A program made the position numbers and the translations under genes. Under the pieces are notes generated by a model. It was not told where the DNA came from, searched no databases, and worked only from the letters and a program-made list of their open reading frames with translations. Below, one piece after another: positions 9,455 to 23,356 of a DNA stretch of 64,000 nucleotides (the first letter of the stretch is position 1; every line of letters starts with the position of its first letter). Source of the stretch: Anaerolineae bacterium (GTDB taxonomy: Bacteria > Chloroflexota > Anaerolineae > Caldilineales > Caldilineaceae); contig JAUIHI010000007.1 of assembly GCA_030432295.1 (NCBI GenBank), positions 1 through 64,000 on the forward strand, read 5' to 3'.

Positions 9455-12154
9455 TCAGAGCACCGATGTCGGGTCCACATCCACACGCCAGCCAAAGGGA
9501 ATGTCCAGCCCGCGCAGAAGTCGAGACGGGTCTGGGCCGCGCACGAGGATTTGCCAGCGGTAGAAGCTGCGGTGGCGGGCGAAGAAGGCGGGGACTGGGC
9601 CGATAATATCGAAACTTTCGCCGGGCAGGGCCACTTGACCAATGCGGGCGCGCAGGGCCGCAGCCATCTCAGCGCAACGGCTCTGCACAGTCTCCAGCTT
9701 CTTGTGCCAAAAGACCAGCCGGGCCAGCCGTCCTGCGGGGGGATAGCCCTGCTCCCGACGGAAGCTCATCTCCCGTGCGTAGAAAGCCGCGTAGTCGTGT
9801 TCTGCCGCGGCCTGCACAGCGTAGTGCTCCGGTTTGTAGGTCTGGAAGATGACCCGCCCGCCTCGTGCGCTGCGCCCTGCCCGGCCCGCCACCTGTGTCA
9901 GCAGTTGGAAGGTGCGCTCCGGCGCGCGGAAATCGGGCAGATAGAGTCCCACATCCGCGGAGACGACGCCCACAAAAGTCACCAGCGGCAGGTCCAGCCC
10001 TTTGGCGATCATCTGTGTGCCCACCAGCACATCCGCTTCGTGGGCCGCAAACCGGGCCAGAATCTCCTCGTGGCTGCCCTTGCGCCCAGTGGTGTCCGCG
10101 TCCCAGCGCAGGATGCGGGCGCGGGGGGAGATTTCCTGCACGGCCTCTTCAATGCGCTCGGTGCCGCTGCCAAAGAATTTGATGCGTTTGCTCTCGCACT
10201 CCGGGCAGACCGTCGGGATGGGATAGCGGGCGTTGCAGTGATGACAGACCAGCACGCTGACCCGCTCGTGATAGGTCAGGGGCACTTCACAGCGAGGGCA
10301 CTCCTCCACGTGGCCGCAGTCCCGGCAGAGGACGAATGTATTTGTGCCTCGCCGATTCAGGTAAAGAATCGCCTGCTCCTGCGCGTCCAGCGTGGCGTGG
10401 AGTTCGCTCTGCATACTGCGGCTGAAAATGCTGCGGTTGTTGGCGCGCAGTTCCTGGCGCATATCCACAATTTCCACAGGCGGCAGTTCGGCGTAGAGGG
10501 GCGAGGGGCGAGGGGCGAATTGCGAATTGCAAATTGCGCCATCGGGCGTCTTGTCATCTTGTCCTCCCTTCATCCTGTCATCTTCGCCGTGCCCCATCAC
10601 CCGGCGGGGAAGTTCGAGCAGGTGCAGGCCGCCAGATAAGCTCTCTGTGTAGGATTCCAGGGACGGGGTGGCGCTGCCCAGAATCAGACTGCTGCCGGTC
10701 AGTTCAGCCAACTGACGGGCGACTGTGCGGGCGTCGTAGAAGACTTTGAAACTGCCCCACACCTCCGCGTCCTGCTTATAGGAGGATTCGTGCTCCTCGT
10801 CCAGAATAATCAGTCCCAGCCGGGGCAAGGGCGCAAAGAGCGCGCTGCGGGGGCCGACCACCACATCGATCTCCCCGTCACGCACCTGCCGCCAGACGTC
10901 GTATCGTTCGCCCGCACTCAGCCCCGAATGGACGACCGTCACCCGGTCCGGGAAGCGGCCTGCAAAGCGGGCGACTGTCTGAGGAGTCAGCGCAATTTCG
11001 GGGACGAGCACAATCGCCTGGCGGTTGCGGTCCAGGGTTTCGGCGATGGCGTGGAGATAGATTTCCGTTTTGCCGCTGCCGGTGACGCCGTGTAGCAGAA
11101 AGCGGGCCGGTGTCAATTCCCCTTCGGTGGCGAAGCACGCGCTGCGAATGGTCTGCCAGACGCCGCTCTGCTGTTCGGTCAGGCGCAGGGGCCAGGTGCG
11201 GGGATAGATGCGTCCGGCCAACGGGTCACGGAAGCGCACCTTTTCGGCCATCTGCACCAGTCCGGCTTCGTGTAGTTCGCGCAGCACAGACAGATTTGTG
11301 TCCACCCGCGCGTAGAGTTCGCTCTTCCAGAGGGGACCGTCGGCGTCGGCCAGCGTATCCAGCACAATCCGATATTTTTCCACCCCGCGCAGGGCCAGCA
11401 GCGCGTCTTCGGCTTCCGACACGGGCAAGGCCAGTCTGGCCATTTCATCTTCCAGAACAATCAGCCCATCGCTTTCCAGTCGTTTGAGGGTGGCGGTTGT
11501 GCGCAGATCGCAGCGAATTTGTAGTTCGGCGATAGAAAGTGTCTGGTCTGGCGCGGCCAGCAGCGTCTCCAATGCCTGCACCTGCTTGCTCTGTCTGCCC
11601 AGTTGAAAAAGGCTCTGGCGAATCTCCTGGCGACGGATGCGCAGGCTGATGACCTCCTCCCGTTTGGAGCGGATGCCCGCGTCGCCCTCGTCCTTTTTCA
11701 TCAGGCCGGGGGGCAGGAAAAGCTTTACCGCTTCGGAGAGAGGGGCCACGTAATAATCGGCGATCCAAAAGGAGAGGGCGATCTGGGCCGGGGTGAGGAC
11801 CGGTTGCGGTCGGGCCAGCCGTTTGATCGGCTTCGTCGCTACCGGCGCGCCATCCGCCAGCTTCACAACAATGCCCTGCAACGTCTGGCGTCCAAAGGGA
11901 ACCCAGACCAGATGGCCGGGCTGGACGCTGCCTAGCAGTTCCGGTGGCAGGTGGTAGTGGAAGGTCTGCAAGGCAGCCGAGCTGTCGTCGCTGGCCTCGG
12001 CTTCGCCCTCAAAGCCGGGCAGGTCTGCCGGGGGCGGCGGGGTCTGTCCCTTGCCAAAGGAGCGGCGAATGGGCACATTGACGATCACTTCCACATAACC
12101 CAAACTGGCTGTGAGATTTGACTGATTGTTCAGCCCAGATGTTCTACTGTTCAT
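9455..12154 (-). CDS. priA: Primosomal protein N-prime, replication-restart helicase PriA
   Basis: An 899-residue superfamily 2 helicase that reloads the replisome at stalled forks. Seen: Walker A GVTGSGKTEIY near residue 361, DEEH box (ILDEEHESS) near 449, and a cysteine-rich zinc region CRDCGHVEECPRCE...CHHCNARY...CPECES around 606-655. The ATG at 12154 is chosen over upstream in-frame codons. An unusual insertion of about 30 residues after RRVMGHGEDD is encoded by repeats at 10499-10590 and lies before the conserved PPVEIVDMRQE segment, probably in a surface loop. trmFO is divergent upstream. Confidence 0.95.
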   Translation of the reverse strand: MNSRTSGLNNQSNLTASLGYVEVIVNVPIRRSFGKGQTPPPPADLPGFEGEAEASDDSSAALQTFHYHLPPELLGSVQPGHLVWVPFGRQTLQGIVVKLADGAPVATKPIKRLARPQPVLTPAQIALSFWIADYYVAPLSEAVKLFLPPGLMKKDEGDAGIRSKREEVISLRIRRQEIRQSLFQLGRQSKQVQALETLLAAPDQTLSIAELQIRCDLRTTATLKRLESDGLIVLEDEMARLALPVSEAEDALLALRGVEKYRIVLDTLADADGPLWKSELYARVDTNLSVLRELHEAGLVQMAEKVRFRDPLAGRIYPRTWPLRLTEQQSGVWQTIRSACFATEGELTPARFLLHGVTGSGKTEIYLHAIAETLDRNRQAIVLVPEIALTPQTVARFAGRFPDRVTVVHSGLSAGERYDVWRQVRDGEIDVVVGPRSALFAPLPRLGLIILDEEHESSYKQDAEVWGSFKVFYDARTVARQLAELTGSSLILGSATPSLESYTESLSGGLHLLELPRRVMGHGEDDRMKGGQDDKTPDGAICNSQFAPRPSPLYAELPPVEIVDMRQELRANNRSIFSRSMQSELHATLDAQEQAILYLNRRGTNTFVLCRDCGHVEECPRCEVPLTYHERVSVLVCHHCNARYPIPTVCPECESKRIKFFGSGTERIEEAVQEISPRARILRWDADTTGRKGSHEEILARFAAHEADVLVGTQMIAKGLDLPLVTFVGVVSADVGLYLPDFRAPERTFQLLTQVAGRAGRSARGGRVIFQTYKPEHYAVQAAAEHDYAAFYAREMSFRREQGYPPAGRLARLVFWHKKLETVQSRCAEMAAALRARIGQVALPGESFDIIGPVPAFFARHRSFYRWQILVRGPDPSRLLRGLDIPFGWRVDVDPTSVL
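10499..10590. repeat. Repeat block inside priA (AATTGCG and GACAAGATGA families)
   Basis: Tandem GGGGCGA units, then GAATTGCGAATTGCAAATTGC, then GTCATCTTGTCC units, all in frame. They encode the extra loop in PriA. The same unit types recur in the YfhO fusion at 19490-19512 and 20487-20571, and near 41206. Confidence 0.85.
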
Positions 12155-12231
12155 TTGTGTATTGTAGCGGATGTGGTAGGGGACGCAAAGCGAGCAAGAG
12201 AGGCAATACGCCACTTGCCTTTTACTCCGGT

Positions 12232-12260
12232 TTGACATTCAACCCCAGACTCTCTTTAAT
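12232..12260 (+). promoter_or_regulatory. Sigma-70-type promoter of trmFO
   Basis: TTGACA (12232-12237), a 17-nt spacer and TTTAAT (12255-12260), 66 nt upstream of the trmFO start. Spacing is ideal and the -35 box is perfect. Confidence 0.7.
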
Positions 12261-12325
12261 AGGGTACAACACTCAACACAACGATTCCGGGAGAATCCAT
12301 TGGTTATTTATGAACGGACGGCCCT

Positions 12326-13693
12326 ATGACAAGCCAACGCGTAACAATTGTGGGTGGTGGCCTGGCCGGGACCGAAGCCGCCTGGCAACTGGCCGAGCGG
12401 GGCTTTGCCGTCACTCTCTACGAAATGCGCCCGGTGCGCCCCACCGCGGCCCACATCACCGACAATCTGGCCGAGCTGGTGTGCAGCAATTCCATGGGCA
12501 GCACTCTGCCGGACAGGGCGCTGGGCATCCTCAAAAATGAGATGCAGAGCCTGGGCAGTCTGATCCTGCGCACGGCTTTCAAACACGCGTTGCCTGCGGG
12601 CAGTGCGCTGGCTGTGGGCCGGGACGAGTTCGCGGCGGAGATCACCGGGCTGATCGGCAGTCACCCCAACATCGACCTGCGCCGGGAAGAGGTGACAACT
12701 ATCCCGGAAGGCCCGACAATTCTCGCTACCGGTCCCCTCACCAGCCCGGACCTGACCGCGGATGTGCAGCGCTTGACCGGACGCTATCTCTACTTCTACG
12801 ATGCGATGGCCCCGATTGTGGTGGCGGAGAGCATCGATATGTCCATTGCCTTTCGCCAGAGCCGCTGGGACAAAAGCTCGATGGATGGGCCGGAGGAGGG
12901 GGATTATATCAATTGTCCCTTCAACAAAGCCGAGTACGAGGCCTTTGTCACTGCCCTGCTGGAATCGCCCAAAAACGAACTGAAGGGGGCGGACGCGGAG
13001 TTGGAGCGCTACTTCGAGGGTTGTATGCCGATTGAAGTGCTGGCGTCTCGCGGAATGGATTCCCTGGCCTATGGCCCTATGCGCCCGGTGGGTCTGCGGG
13101 ACCCACGCACTGGACGGCGACCCCATGCGGTTGTCCAGTTGCGCCAGGACAATGTGGCGGGCACACTTTACAATATGGTGGGTTTTCAGACGAATGTGAA
13201 ATGGGGACAGCAGGCGCAGATTTTGCAGATGATCCCCGGCCTGGCCAATGCGGAGTTTGTGCGGATGGGCCAGATGCACCGCAACACATTCATCAACAGC
13301 CCGACGCTGCTGCACCCGACGCTGCAATACCGGGAGCGGGAGAACCTTTTCTTCGCTGGGCAGATTACCGGCACGGAAGGGTATGTGGGCAGCACAATGG
13401 GCGGGCTTCTGGCTGGCATCAATATGGCCCGGAAGCTCACCGACCAGCCGCTGCTCGTGCCGCCGCGAGAGTCGATGATGGGCAGTCTGCTCTATTACAT
13501 CACCCACGCGGACCCCGAGAACTTCCAGCCGATGAAGGCGAATATGGGTTTGCTGCCCGACCTGGCAGAACGGGTGCGGGGCAAACAGCAGCGCTACGGC
13601 GTTTACGCCGAACGGGCACGCGTCGCCCTGGCCGACTATCTGGCCGAAAATGCGTTCACACCGGTCATCCAAAGCGAAGTTGCAGTGGCCTGA
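12326..13693 (+). CDS. trmFO: Methylenetetrahydrofolate-tRNA-(uracil-54-C5)-methyltransferase TrmFO
   Basis: A 455-residue flavoprotein that makes ribothymidine at position 54 of tRNA using methylene-THF and FADH2. The FAD-binding [17 protein letters not shown] is at residues 9-25, followed by the family-typical YEMRPVRPT and [30 protein letters not shown] near the end is the second FAD-contacting segment. Length is normal. The stop codon lies inside an 18-nt sequence that is repeated at 13806-13823. Confidence 0.95.
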   Translation: MTSQRVTIVGGGLAGTEAAWQLAERGFAVTLYEMRPVRPTAAHITDNLAELVCSNSMGSTLPDRALGILKNEMQSLGSLILRTAFKHALPAGSALAVGRDEFAAEITGLIGSHPNIDLRREEVTTIPEGPTILATGPLTSPDLTADVQRLTGRYLYFYDAMAPIVVAESIDMSIAFRQSRWDKSSMDGPEEGDYINCPFNKAEYEAFVTALLESPKNELKGADAELERYFEGCMPIEVLASRGMDSLAYGPMRPVGLRDPRTGRRPHAVVQLRQDNVAGTLYNMVGFQTNVKWGQQAQILQMIPGLANAEFVRMGQMHRNTFINSPTLLHPTLQYRERENLFFAGQITGTEGYVGSTMGGLLAGINMARKLTDQPLLVPPRESMMGSLLYYITHADPENFQPMKANMGLLPDLAERVRGKQQRYGVYAERARVALADYLAENAFTPVIQSEVAVA

Positions 13694-13935
13694 GAATGAG
13701 TTCACTGCAAAAAGCCATTTGAACCACAAAGAATACAAAGGGCACAGAGATTTACAGGAGAAATATCTGCGTTTATCAGTGTTCATCAGTGGCTGGCAGA
13801 CCTTTTTGCAGTGGCCTGAGAATAGAACGCGGACAACGGATGAACTGATTACTGTTCACCCTTCACTTCGACAGCCCCGCCAACACCACCACCCAATATC
13901 TACTATCCAATACCCCATACCCCCTGCAAGGAGAA
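13680..13935. repeat. Repeat-filled intergenic region with 18-bp flanking direct repeats
   Basis: The sequence TTGCAGTGGCCTGAGAAT occurs at 13680-13697 (overlapping the trmFO stop) and again at 13806-13823. Between them lie CACAAAG-type and TATCAGTGTTCATCAGTGG-type units; after them come CCAATATCTACTATCCAATACC units. No gene is seen here. The last part carries the AGGAG site of malate synthase. Confidence 0.85.
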
Positions 13936-13939
13936 ACTG

Positions 13940-15538
13940 ATGCACGAGCACGACGAAGAGGAAGAACGGATTCAGATTGAAATCGATGAAATAGACGAAC
14001 CCGGTATCGACGAGATTCTCTCCCCAGAGGCGTTGGCCTTCGTGGCCGATCTGCACCTGGAATTCAACGAGCGGTGGGAAGCGCTGCTGGCCGCGCGGGT
14101 CGAACGCCAGGCCCGCATCGACGCCGGCGAAGTGCCCGGCTTCCTGGCCGAGACTGCCCACATCCGCGGCGGCGACTGGCAGGTGGCCGAAACACCCGAC
14201 GACCTGCTCCAGCGTTGGGTGGAGATCACCGGGCCGGTGGACCGCAAAATGGTCATCAATGCGCTCAACTGCGGCGCGGATGTATTTATGGCCGACTTTG
14301 AGGACGCCAACTCGCCCACCTGGGAAAACTGTGTGTTGGGCCAGCAGAACCTGCGGGACGCGGTGCGCCGGACGATTCGGCTGGAAGATGCGGCTCGGGG
14401 CCGGGTCTACGAGCTGAATGAGAAGACGGCTACGCTGCTGGTGCGGCCCCGGGGCTGGCATCTGCTGGAAAAGCACATGACCGTCGATGGGGAAGAGGTG
14501 AGCGCCAGCCTCTTCGACTTCGGGCTGTACGTCTTCCACAACGCGGAAGAAAATGCCAAACGGGGATCCTCCTGCTACTTCTATCTGCCCAAGCTGGAAA
14601 ACCATCTGGAAGCCCGGCTCTGGCGGGATGTCTTTGCCTACGCCGAAGAAGCGTTGGGCATCGAGCACGGCTCCTTCCGGGCGACAGTGCTGATCGAGAC
14701 GATTCTGGGCGCGCTGGAGATGGAGGAAATTCTCTACGAACTGCGGGAATACTCGGCGGGGCTGAATGCGGGTCGCTGGGACTACATCTTCAGTTGCATC
14801 AAAAAGTTCCGCAAGGACCCGACCCGTCTTGTGCCGGAACGGGCGCAGGTGACGATGACAACGCCCTTTATGCGGGCCTACACCGAGCGAATGGTCCACG
14901 TCTGCCACAGCCACGGCGCACACGCTATCGGTGGGATGGCGGCTTTCATTCCCAGCCGCCGGGACGAGGAAGTGAATCGCAACGCCTTTGCCAAAGTGAC
15001 CGCGGACAAAGAGCGGGAATCCCAGGACGGCTGCGACGGCACGTGGGTGGCCCACCCGGATTTGGTGCCGCTGGTGCATGAGATTTTCGAGCGCAATTTG
15101 GGGGGCAAGAAGAATCAGCGGGAGCGGCTGCGGGAGGATGTGACCGTCACCGCCGAGGAGATCACCGCCATCAGCGTGCCCGGCGGCACGATCAGCGAGG
15201 CGGGCCTACGCCTGAATGTGGATGTGTCGTTGCAGTATATCAACGCCTGGCTGGTGGGCAACGGCGCGGCAGCCATCTACAATCTGATGGAAGACGCGGC
15301 CACCGCGGAGATTTCCCGCAGCCAAATCTGGCAGTGGATTCGTCACGGGGCCAAGCTAGACGACGGGCGGGTGATCACCACAGAACTGTACGAGCAGATT
15401 CGGGACGAGGAACTGGCCCGGCTGGGCGGCTCTGATGCGGATCGCTACGAGGAAGCGGCGGAGATTCTGGACGAACTGATTCTGACCGACGACTTTGTGG
15501 AGTTTCTGACGCTGATTGCTTACGACTATTTGGATTAG
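13940..15538 (+). CDS. aceB: Malate synthase A
   Basis: A 532-residue protein of the malate synthase A type, which condenses glyoxylate and acetyl-CoA to malate. Recognisable segments: [74 protein letters not shown] and [21 protein letters not shown] very acidic N-terminus precedes the conserved part. AGGAG lies 7 nt before the ATG. No isocitrate lyase gene is in the window, so the role in the glyoxylate cycle is not confirmed here. Confidence 0.95.
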   Translation: MHEHDEEEERIQIEIDEIDEPGIDEILSPEALAFVADLHLEFNERWEALLAARVERQARIDAGEVPGFLAETAHIRGGDWQVAETPDDLLQRWVEITGPVDRKMVINALNCGADVFMADFEDANSPTWENCVLGQQNLRDAVRRTIRLEDAARGRVYELNEKTATLLVRPRGWHLLEKHMTVDGEEVSASLFDFGLYVFHNAEENAKRGSSCYFYLPKLENHLEARLWRDVFAYAEEALGIEHGSFRATVLIETILGALEMEEILYELREYSAGLNAGRWDYIFSCIKKFRKDPTRLVPERAQVTMTTPFMRAYTERMVHVCHSHGAHAIGGMAAFIPSRRDEEVNRNAFAKVTADKERESQDGCDGTWVAHPDLVPLVHEIFERNLGGKKNQRERLREDVTVTAEEITAISVPGGTISEAGLRLNVDVSLQYINAWLVGNGAAAIYNLMEDAATAEISRSQIWQWIRHGAKLDDGRVITTELYEQIRDEELARLGGSDADRYEEAAEILDELILTDDFVEFLTLIAYDYLD

Positions 15539-15551
15539 CAGAACTTAAATT

Positions 15552-15587
15552 AAAAGTACGGGCACGATATATAGTGCCCGTACTTTT
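15552..15587. terminator. Bidirectional terminator
   Basis: Perfect 14-bp arms AAAAGTACGGGCAC and GTGCCCGTACTTTT around an 8-nt loop, with A-run and T-run at the ends. It lies between the convergent malate synthase and SH3 lipoprotein genes. Confidence 0.85.
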
Positions 15588-15599
15588 GATCTGACAAAT

Positions 15600-16736
15600 T
15601 TACTCTCCGGCAGAAATGTCCAATTCCACATTCGTTTCTTTCAAGGCTACCTCATACACCTCAAAATCCCCGAAGTAGGCCTTTTCGTATTCCTCACCTT
15701 CGAACTCCCCAGTGAAGAGCCATCGCTTCGTATACTTCATCGCCACCAGCATTCCCGTGCGCTCATCGTAGCAGGTCACGCCGTCGTAGGCCGAAGTCCA
15801 GCCGCCCTCTTCCTCCACTTCGGCGGTCTGGGGATCGCCACACCAGCTTGCGATTTCTGCGTCTCCCAGGGTGTAGAAGCTGTTGGCCGGGCCGGGTTTG
15901 GCCCCTATCCAATAGTTGAAGAAGAAGAGACCGGTGCTGTTGGGGTAACGCTCCAGCCCGTCGGCGCGGTCAACCTGATGCAGCCAGGTGGAATCCTCGC
16001 CGCAGCCTTCGTCCCAGACCACATTGCGGTCGATCTCCAGCCAGCGGGGATCGGCGGCATTGCGCACGGATGCAGTCACCTGGGCCGCGCACTCGGCCAC
16101 GGGGCAACGCTCGGAACCGCATTGGTAGGAGACGTCCCAGGCCGCGGTCAGGTCGTCGGGAAAGAGGGGGCGCAGCACGCCCAGTTCCGCGGCGGCTGCG
16201 CTCACATCCACCACCCGGTTGGAAATCCACGCCTTTTGGGTGGGATTGTCTCTCTCGTCGTTGGGGCCGGGGATGCAGCAGATTTGCCACCAGGCTTCGT
16301 CGTCGCTCATCCCCAGGGCAGTGAAGGTGTCGCCCTGGGCCGCGCCGTTGACCACCGAAAAGTCCAGGCCGGGGCCGCTGCGCACATTGACGCTGGGATT
16401 CTTGACAGTCACAGTGGGGCTGCTGTCCGTTGTATCAGTGAGGGTCGCCGACCCGGCAATCGTTACGGCCGTGACGCCCGGTGCATCGACGTCCGCCTCA
16501 CTGGTCCCATTGGCGGCTTCGGCGGCCACAGTCGTCGTCAGAGCTGTGCTGCTTTCCACCATTTGAATACCCGTGGGCGGGCTTTGGTTGAGACCGGGCA
16601 TGGCCTGAAAGACTTCGTTGACTGTCATCGGGTCGGCCACGCAGCCGGTGACGAGCAGGGCAAGCCCGGCCAGCAGAGAGACGATTGCCGAACGGGAAGT
16701 GAATAAACGGGTTGGGAACAGAGAAGATGTAGGCAT
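15600..16736 (-). CDS. Secreted lipoprotein with bacterial SH3 domain
   Basis: A 378-residue protein. The N-terminus has a basic stretch, a hydrophobic core and lipobox LLVTGC (Cys32). A Thr/Ser/Ala-rich linker follows, then a bacterial SH3 (YgiM-like) domain at about 110-178 marked by NPSVNVRSGPGLDFSVV. The C-terminal 200 residues contain conserved-looking cysteines and WTSAYDGVTCYDERTGML but match no family I recognise. Probable role is binding at the cell surface or wall. The ATG at 16736 puts the signal peptide at the N-terminus. Confidence 0.7.
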   Translation of the reverse strand: MPTSSLFPTRLFTSRSAIVSLLAGLALLVTGCVADPMTVNEVFQAMPGLNQSPPTGIQMVESSTALTTTVAAEAANGTSEADVDAPGVTAVTIAGSATLTDTTDSSPTVTVKNPSVNVRSGPGLDFSVVNGAAQGDTFTALGMSDDEAWWQICCIPGPNDERDNPTQKAWISNRVVDVSAAAAELGVLRPLFPDDLTAAWDVSYQCGSERCPVAECAAQVTASVRNAADPRWLEIDRNVVWDEGCGEDSTWLHQVDRADGLERYPNSTGLFFFNYWIGAKPGPANSFYTLGDAEIASWCGDPQTAEVEEEGGWTSAYDGVTCYDERTGMLVAMKYTKRWLFTGEFEGEEYEKAYFGDFEVYEVALKETNVELDISAGE

Positions 16737-16841
16737 AGGCTTTTTATTGTGTGGAAAAGTGACGATTAGCAATGCAGGGAAAACCTTATCGGCCAAGTAT
16801 AGCCCAGCCGTTTACGGATGTGCAAAGGGTGAGACGGTTGC

Positions 16842-16920
16842 AAGTGGCAGGTGGAAGATGTGGGGTGTCGAGTGTCGCTTAGTACGACCTTTTGCTTTCT
16901 CCTGTTGCCATTTGCCTTTG
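16842..16920. repeat. Degenerate repeats in the 16737-16926 gap
   Basis: GTGTCGAGTGTCG (also present at 29370-29382) and CCTTTTGC/TTTGCC-type units fill the space between the SH3 lipoprotein and HEAT protein genes. No gene is seen. Confidence 0.6.
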
Positions 16921-16926
16921 ACGCCC

Positions 16927-17526
16927 CTATTTCTTCAGAAGGACATTCGTCAATAGCCCCAATTTATCCAGCGTCTCGAAGGCATAGTGACGCACCAGCG
17001 GGTTGGGGTCTTCCAGGTGGTGATAGAGAGGAACGGCGGTTTTCATTGTGCCAATTCTATGCAGAGCCGTCGCCGCCCGCACCCGCACCCCCTCGTGGGG
17101 ACTGTTGAGCGCCTCGGCCAGCGCGTCCACTGCTGCGTCGCCACACCGGGCCAGACTGTCCGCTGCGGTCTGGCGCACCAGCCCGTCGTCGTCGGCCAGG
17201 CGTTCGGCCAACCGGGGCAGAAAAGGCATAGCCATTTCTGGATAGCGCCGGTGGAGTTCAGCCAGTGCCAAGGCTGCTACCGAGCGAAGCGCGGGATCGT
17301 CATCGGCCAGAAACGGGACAACCGCGGGAATGGCCCGCTCGTCCCCCACCGCAGCCAGACCGCGCAGACCCCACCAGCGGCTGTCGCCGCCACTCTCTAT
17401 CAACGCCAGCAGACGGGCACTGTCTGTCGATGTGAGCAGGCTGACCAGTGACTCGGCCCGTTCGTCGTCGCCCGCGGCCACCGCAGCCCGGAAACGTTCC
17501 CAGTGACTTTTGCCGGTGGATTTCAT
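16927..17526 (-). CDS. HEAT-repeat protein
   Basis: A 199-residue all-helical protein made of about five HEAT repeats, with the recurrent pattern DDGLVRQTAADSLARCGDAA, HEGVRVRAATALHRIG and NPLVRHYAFETLDKLG. Such proteins act as scaffolds, and some relate to phycobilin-lyase-like HEAT proteins; no catalytic motif is visible. The ATG at 17526 is used because the upstream extension reads through CACAAAG-type repeats. Confidence 0.75.
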   Translation of the reverse strand: MKSTGKSHWERFRAAVAAGDDERAESLVSLLTSTDSARLLALIESGGDSRWWGLRGLAAVGDERAIPAVVPFLADDDPALRSVAALALAELHRRYPEMAMPFLPRLAERLADDDGLVRQTAADSLARCGDAAVDALAEALNSPHEGVRVRAATALHRIGTMKTAVPLYHHLEDPNPLVRHYAFETLDKLGLLTNVLLKK

Positions 17527-17569
17527 CAGCGCCCCTTCTGTCGCAGAAATTATGACTGGTTCTCCAATA

Positions 17570-17655
17570 CTTCTACCACAAAGCCACAAAGACGCAAAGG
17601 AAAAGAGGAGGCTTCCGCCTCTTCTTCGTGTTTTTGTGGCTTTGTGGTTGGCTCT
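17570..17655. repeat. CACAAAG-type inverted repeat block
   Basis: ACCACAAAGCCACAAAGACG and, about 40 nt later, TTTTTGTGGCTTTGTGGTT form a large imperfect hairpin around GGAGGCTTCCGCCTCTTC. It lies upstream of the HEAT gene. Same unit family as 13727-13752, 29488-29512, 41348-41385 and 59000-59022. Confidence 0.8.
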
Positions 17656-17755
17656 ATCCACCGGCAGAAATGGCCTGTCAATTGGGTTTTCGACCCTTGG
17701 CGTGCTACAATTGCGCGCTTGTGCAGTGTGATTACGAATTCGTGTGAGATGCTCT

Positions 17756-18610
17756 ATGCAACAGCCGTTCAGCCCACAAACCCGACTTCCCAGCGAGTGG
17801 CGACAGACCCCACTGACAGTTGTGATCCCCACCTACAACGAAGCGGAAAACCTGGCCGGAATCAGCGAAGCCATCCTGGGATTGGGTCTGTCTGGCCTGC
17901 GCCTGCTGATTGTAGACGACAATTCGCCCGACGGCACAGGCCAGATGGCCGACGATCTGGCGGCCCGCTTCAACCGGAACGGCCAAGCGCGGATGAGCGT
18001 TCTGCATCGCACAGGTAAGGGGGGGCTGGGCACGGCTTACGTGGCCGGAATGAGCCAGGCCCTGGCCGAAGGGGCTGAGTTTGTGGTGCAGATGGACGCC
18101 GACTTTTCCCACTCACCCGAATACATCCCGGCGATGCTGGGGGTGATCCTCTCCACCGGCGCGGATGTGGTCATTGGCAGCCGCTACGTGCCCGGCGGTT
18201 CACTGGACGAGGGCTGGAGTTGGTGGCGGCGCTTTTTGAGCTGGTGGGCCAATCTCTACAGCCGCACGCTGCTCGGCATCCGGGTGCGGGATATGACCGC
18301 CGGTTTCAAACTCTGGCGCAGTTCGGCCCTGCAGGAGATCGGCCTGAAAAACATCCGCAGCAACGGCTACATTTTTCAGGTGGAGATGGCCTATCTGTGC
18401 GAACGGCTGGGTTTTCGCATCATCGAAATTCCCATCCACTTTGAAGATCGGCGCATCGGCCAGAGCAAAATGGACATCCCCGTCAAGCTGGAATCGGCCT
18501 GGCGGGTGTGGGAACTGGCGTGGCGGCACAGAAAGCGGGAACGAGTCGGGCGAACGAACGCGCAAATAGTTTCTACAGATGTGCTGGTAGATGATGGGAT
18601 GCTGAGATGA
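17756..18610 (+). CDS. Polyprenol-phosphate sugar transferase (dolichol-phosphate mannosyltransferase-like GT2)
   Basis: A 284-residue family 2 glycosyltransferase. Seen: [13 protein letters not shown] at the N-terminus, [10 protein letters not shown] near residue 56, and [12 protein letters not shown] near 112 (metal-binding DxD). [10 protein letters not shown] and [10 protein letters not shown] further on are typical of DPM1-type enzymes that load mannose or another hexose onto undecaprenyl phosphate. There is no C-terminal membrane domain, so it is the short soluble form. The lipid-linked sugar could feed the GT-C-like YfhO protein encoded next. ATG 17756 is preferred over a GTG at 17744. 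Confidence 0.88.
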   Translation: MQQPFSPQTRLPSEWRQTPLTVVIPTYNEAENLAGISEAILGLGLSGLRLLIVDDNSPDGTGQMADDLAARFNRNGQARMSVLHRTGKGGLGTAYVAGMSQALAEGAEFVVQMDADFSHSPEYIPAMLGVILSTGADVVIGSRYVPGGSLDEGWSWWRRFLSWWANLYSRTLLGIRVRDMTAGFKLWRSSALQEIGLKNIRSNGYIFQVEMAYLCERLGFRIIEIPIHFEDRRIGQSKMDIPVKLESAWRVWELAWRHRKRERVGRTNAQIVSTDVLVDDGMLR

Positions 18611-18649
18611 TGGAAAAGGCATACCCCATCATCTCAGCATCCCATCATC
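18590..18649. repeat. 24-bp perfect inverted repeat spanning a stop codon
   Basis: The arm at 18590-18613, containing GATGATGGGATGCTGAGATG, is exactly complementary to 18626-18649. The stop codon of the sugar-transferase gene falls inside the left arm. It has no T-run, so it is more likely a repeat or mRNA-stabilising hairpin than a terminator. Confidence 0.8.
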
Positions 18650-18668
18650 TTTCCCGGCATTGAAATTT

Positions 18669-23096
<4,428 letters not shown>

Positions 23097-23356
23097 TCTT
23101 TGACCGCCCTATGGATTCCAATCCATTTCCTGGGCTGTGGCAGCGAACCAAAGGGGCATACGAATAGCCGGTGCGAGGGGAACAACGGTTGTACAACCAG
23201 GACTGTCTACCGACCAACCATTCGCTCCATCCTCCCATTCGCTGTCATTTTCTCCCCTCCACAAATGCCCCTTTCCTCGACAATCCCCCTGTGCTATACT
23301 CTTACCGGTAACTGTCGCCCGACCCGCTCTCCAATCCCCAACCCCGGAGGCCCGCC
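23097..23356. other. Intergenic region upstream of the TIR-CHAT gene
   Basis: No gene is seen in this 260-nt region. A perfect -10-like TATACT lies at about 23292-23297 without a convincing -35 box. CGGAGG sits 7 nt before the ATG at 23357, which fixes that start. Confidence 0.5.

Noticed and set aside
12308-13786. A 492-codon minus-strand frame opposite trmFO
   Set aside because: trmFO motifs are unambiguous on the plus strand; the antisense reading has no recognisable features.
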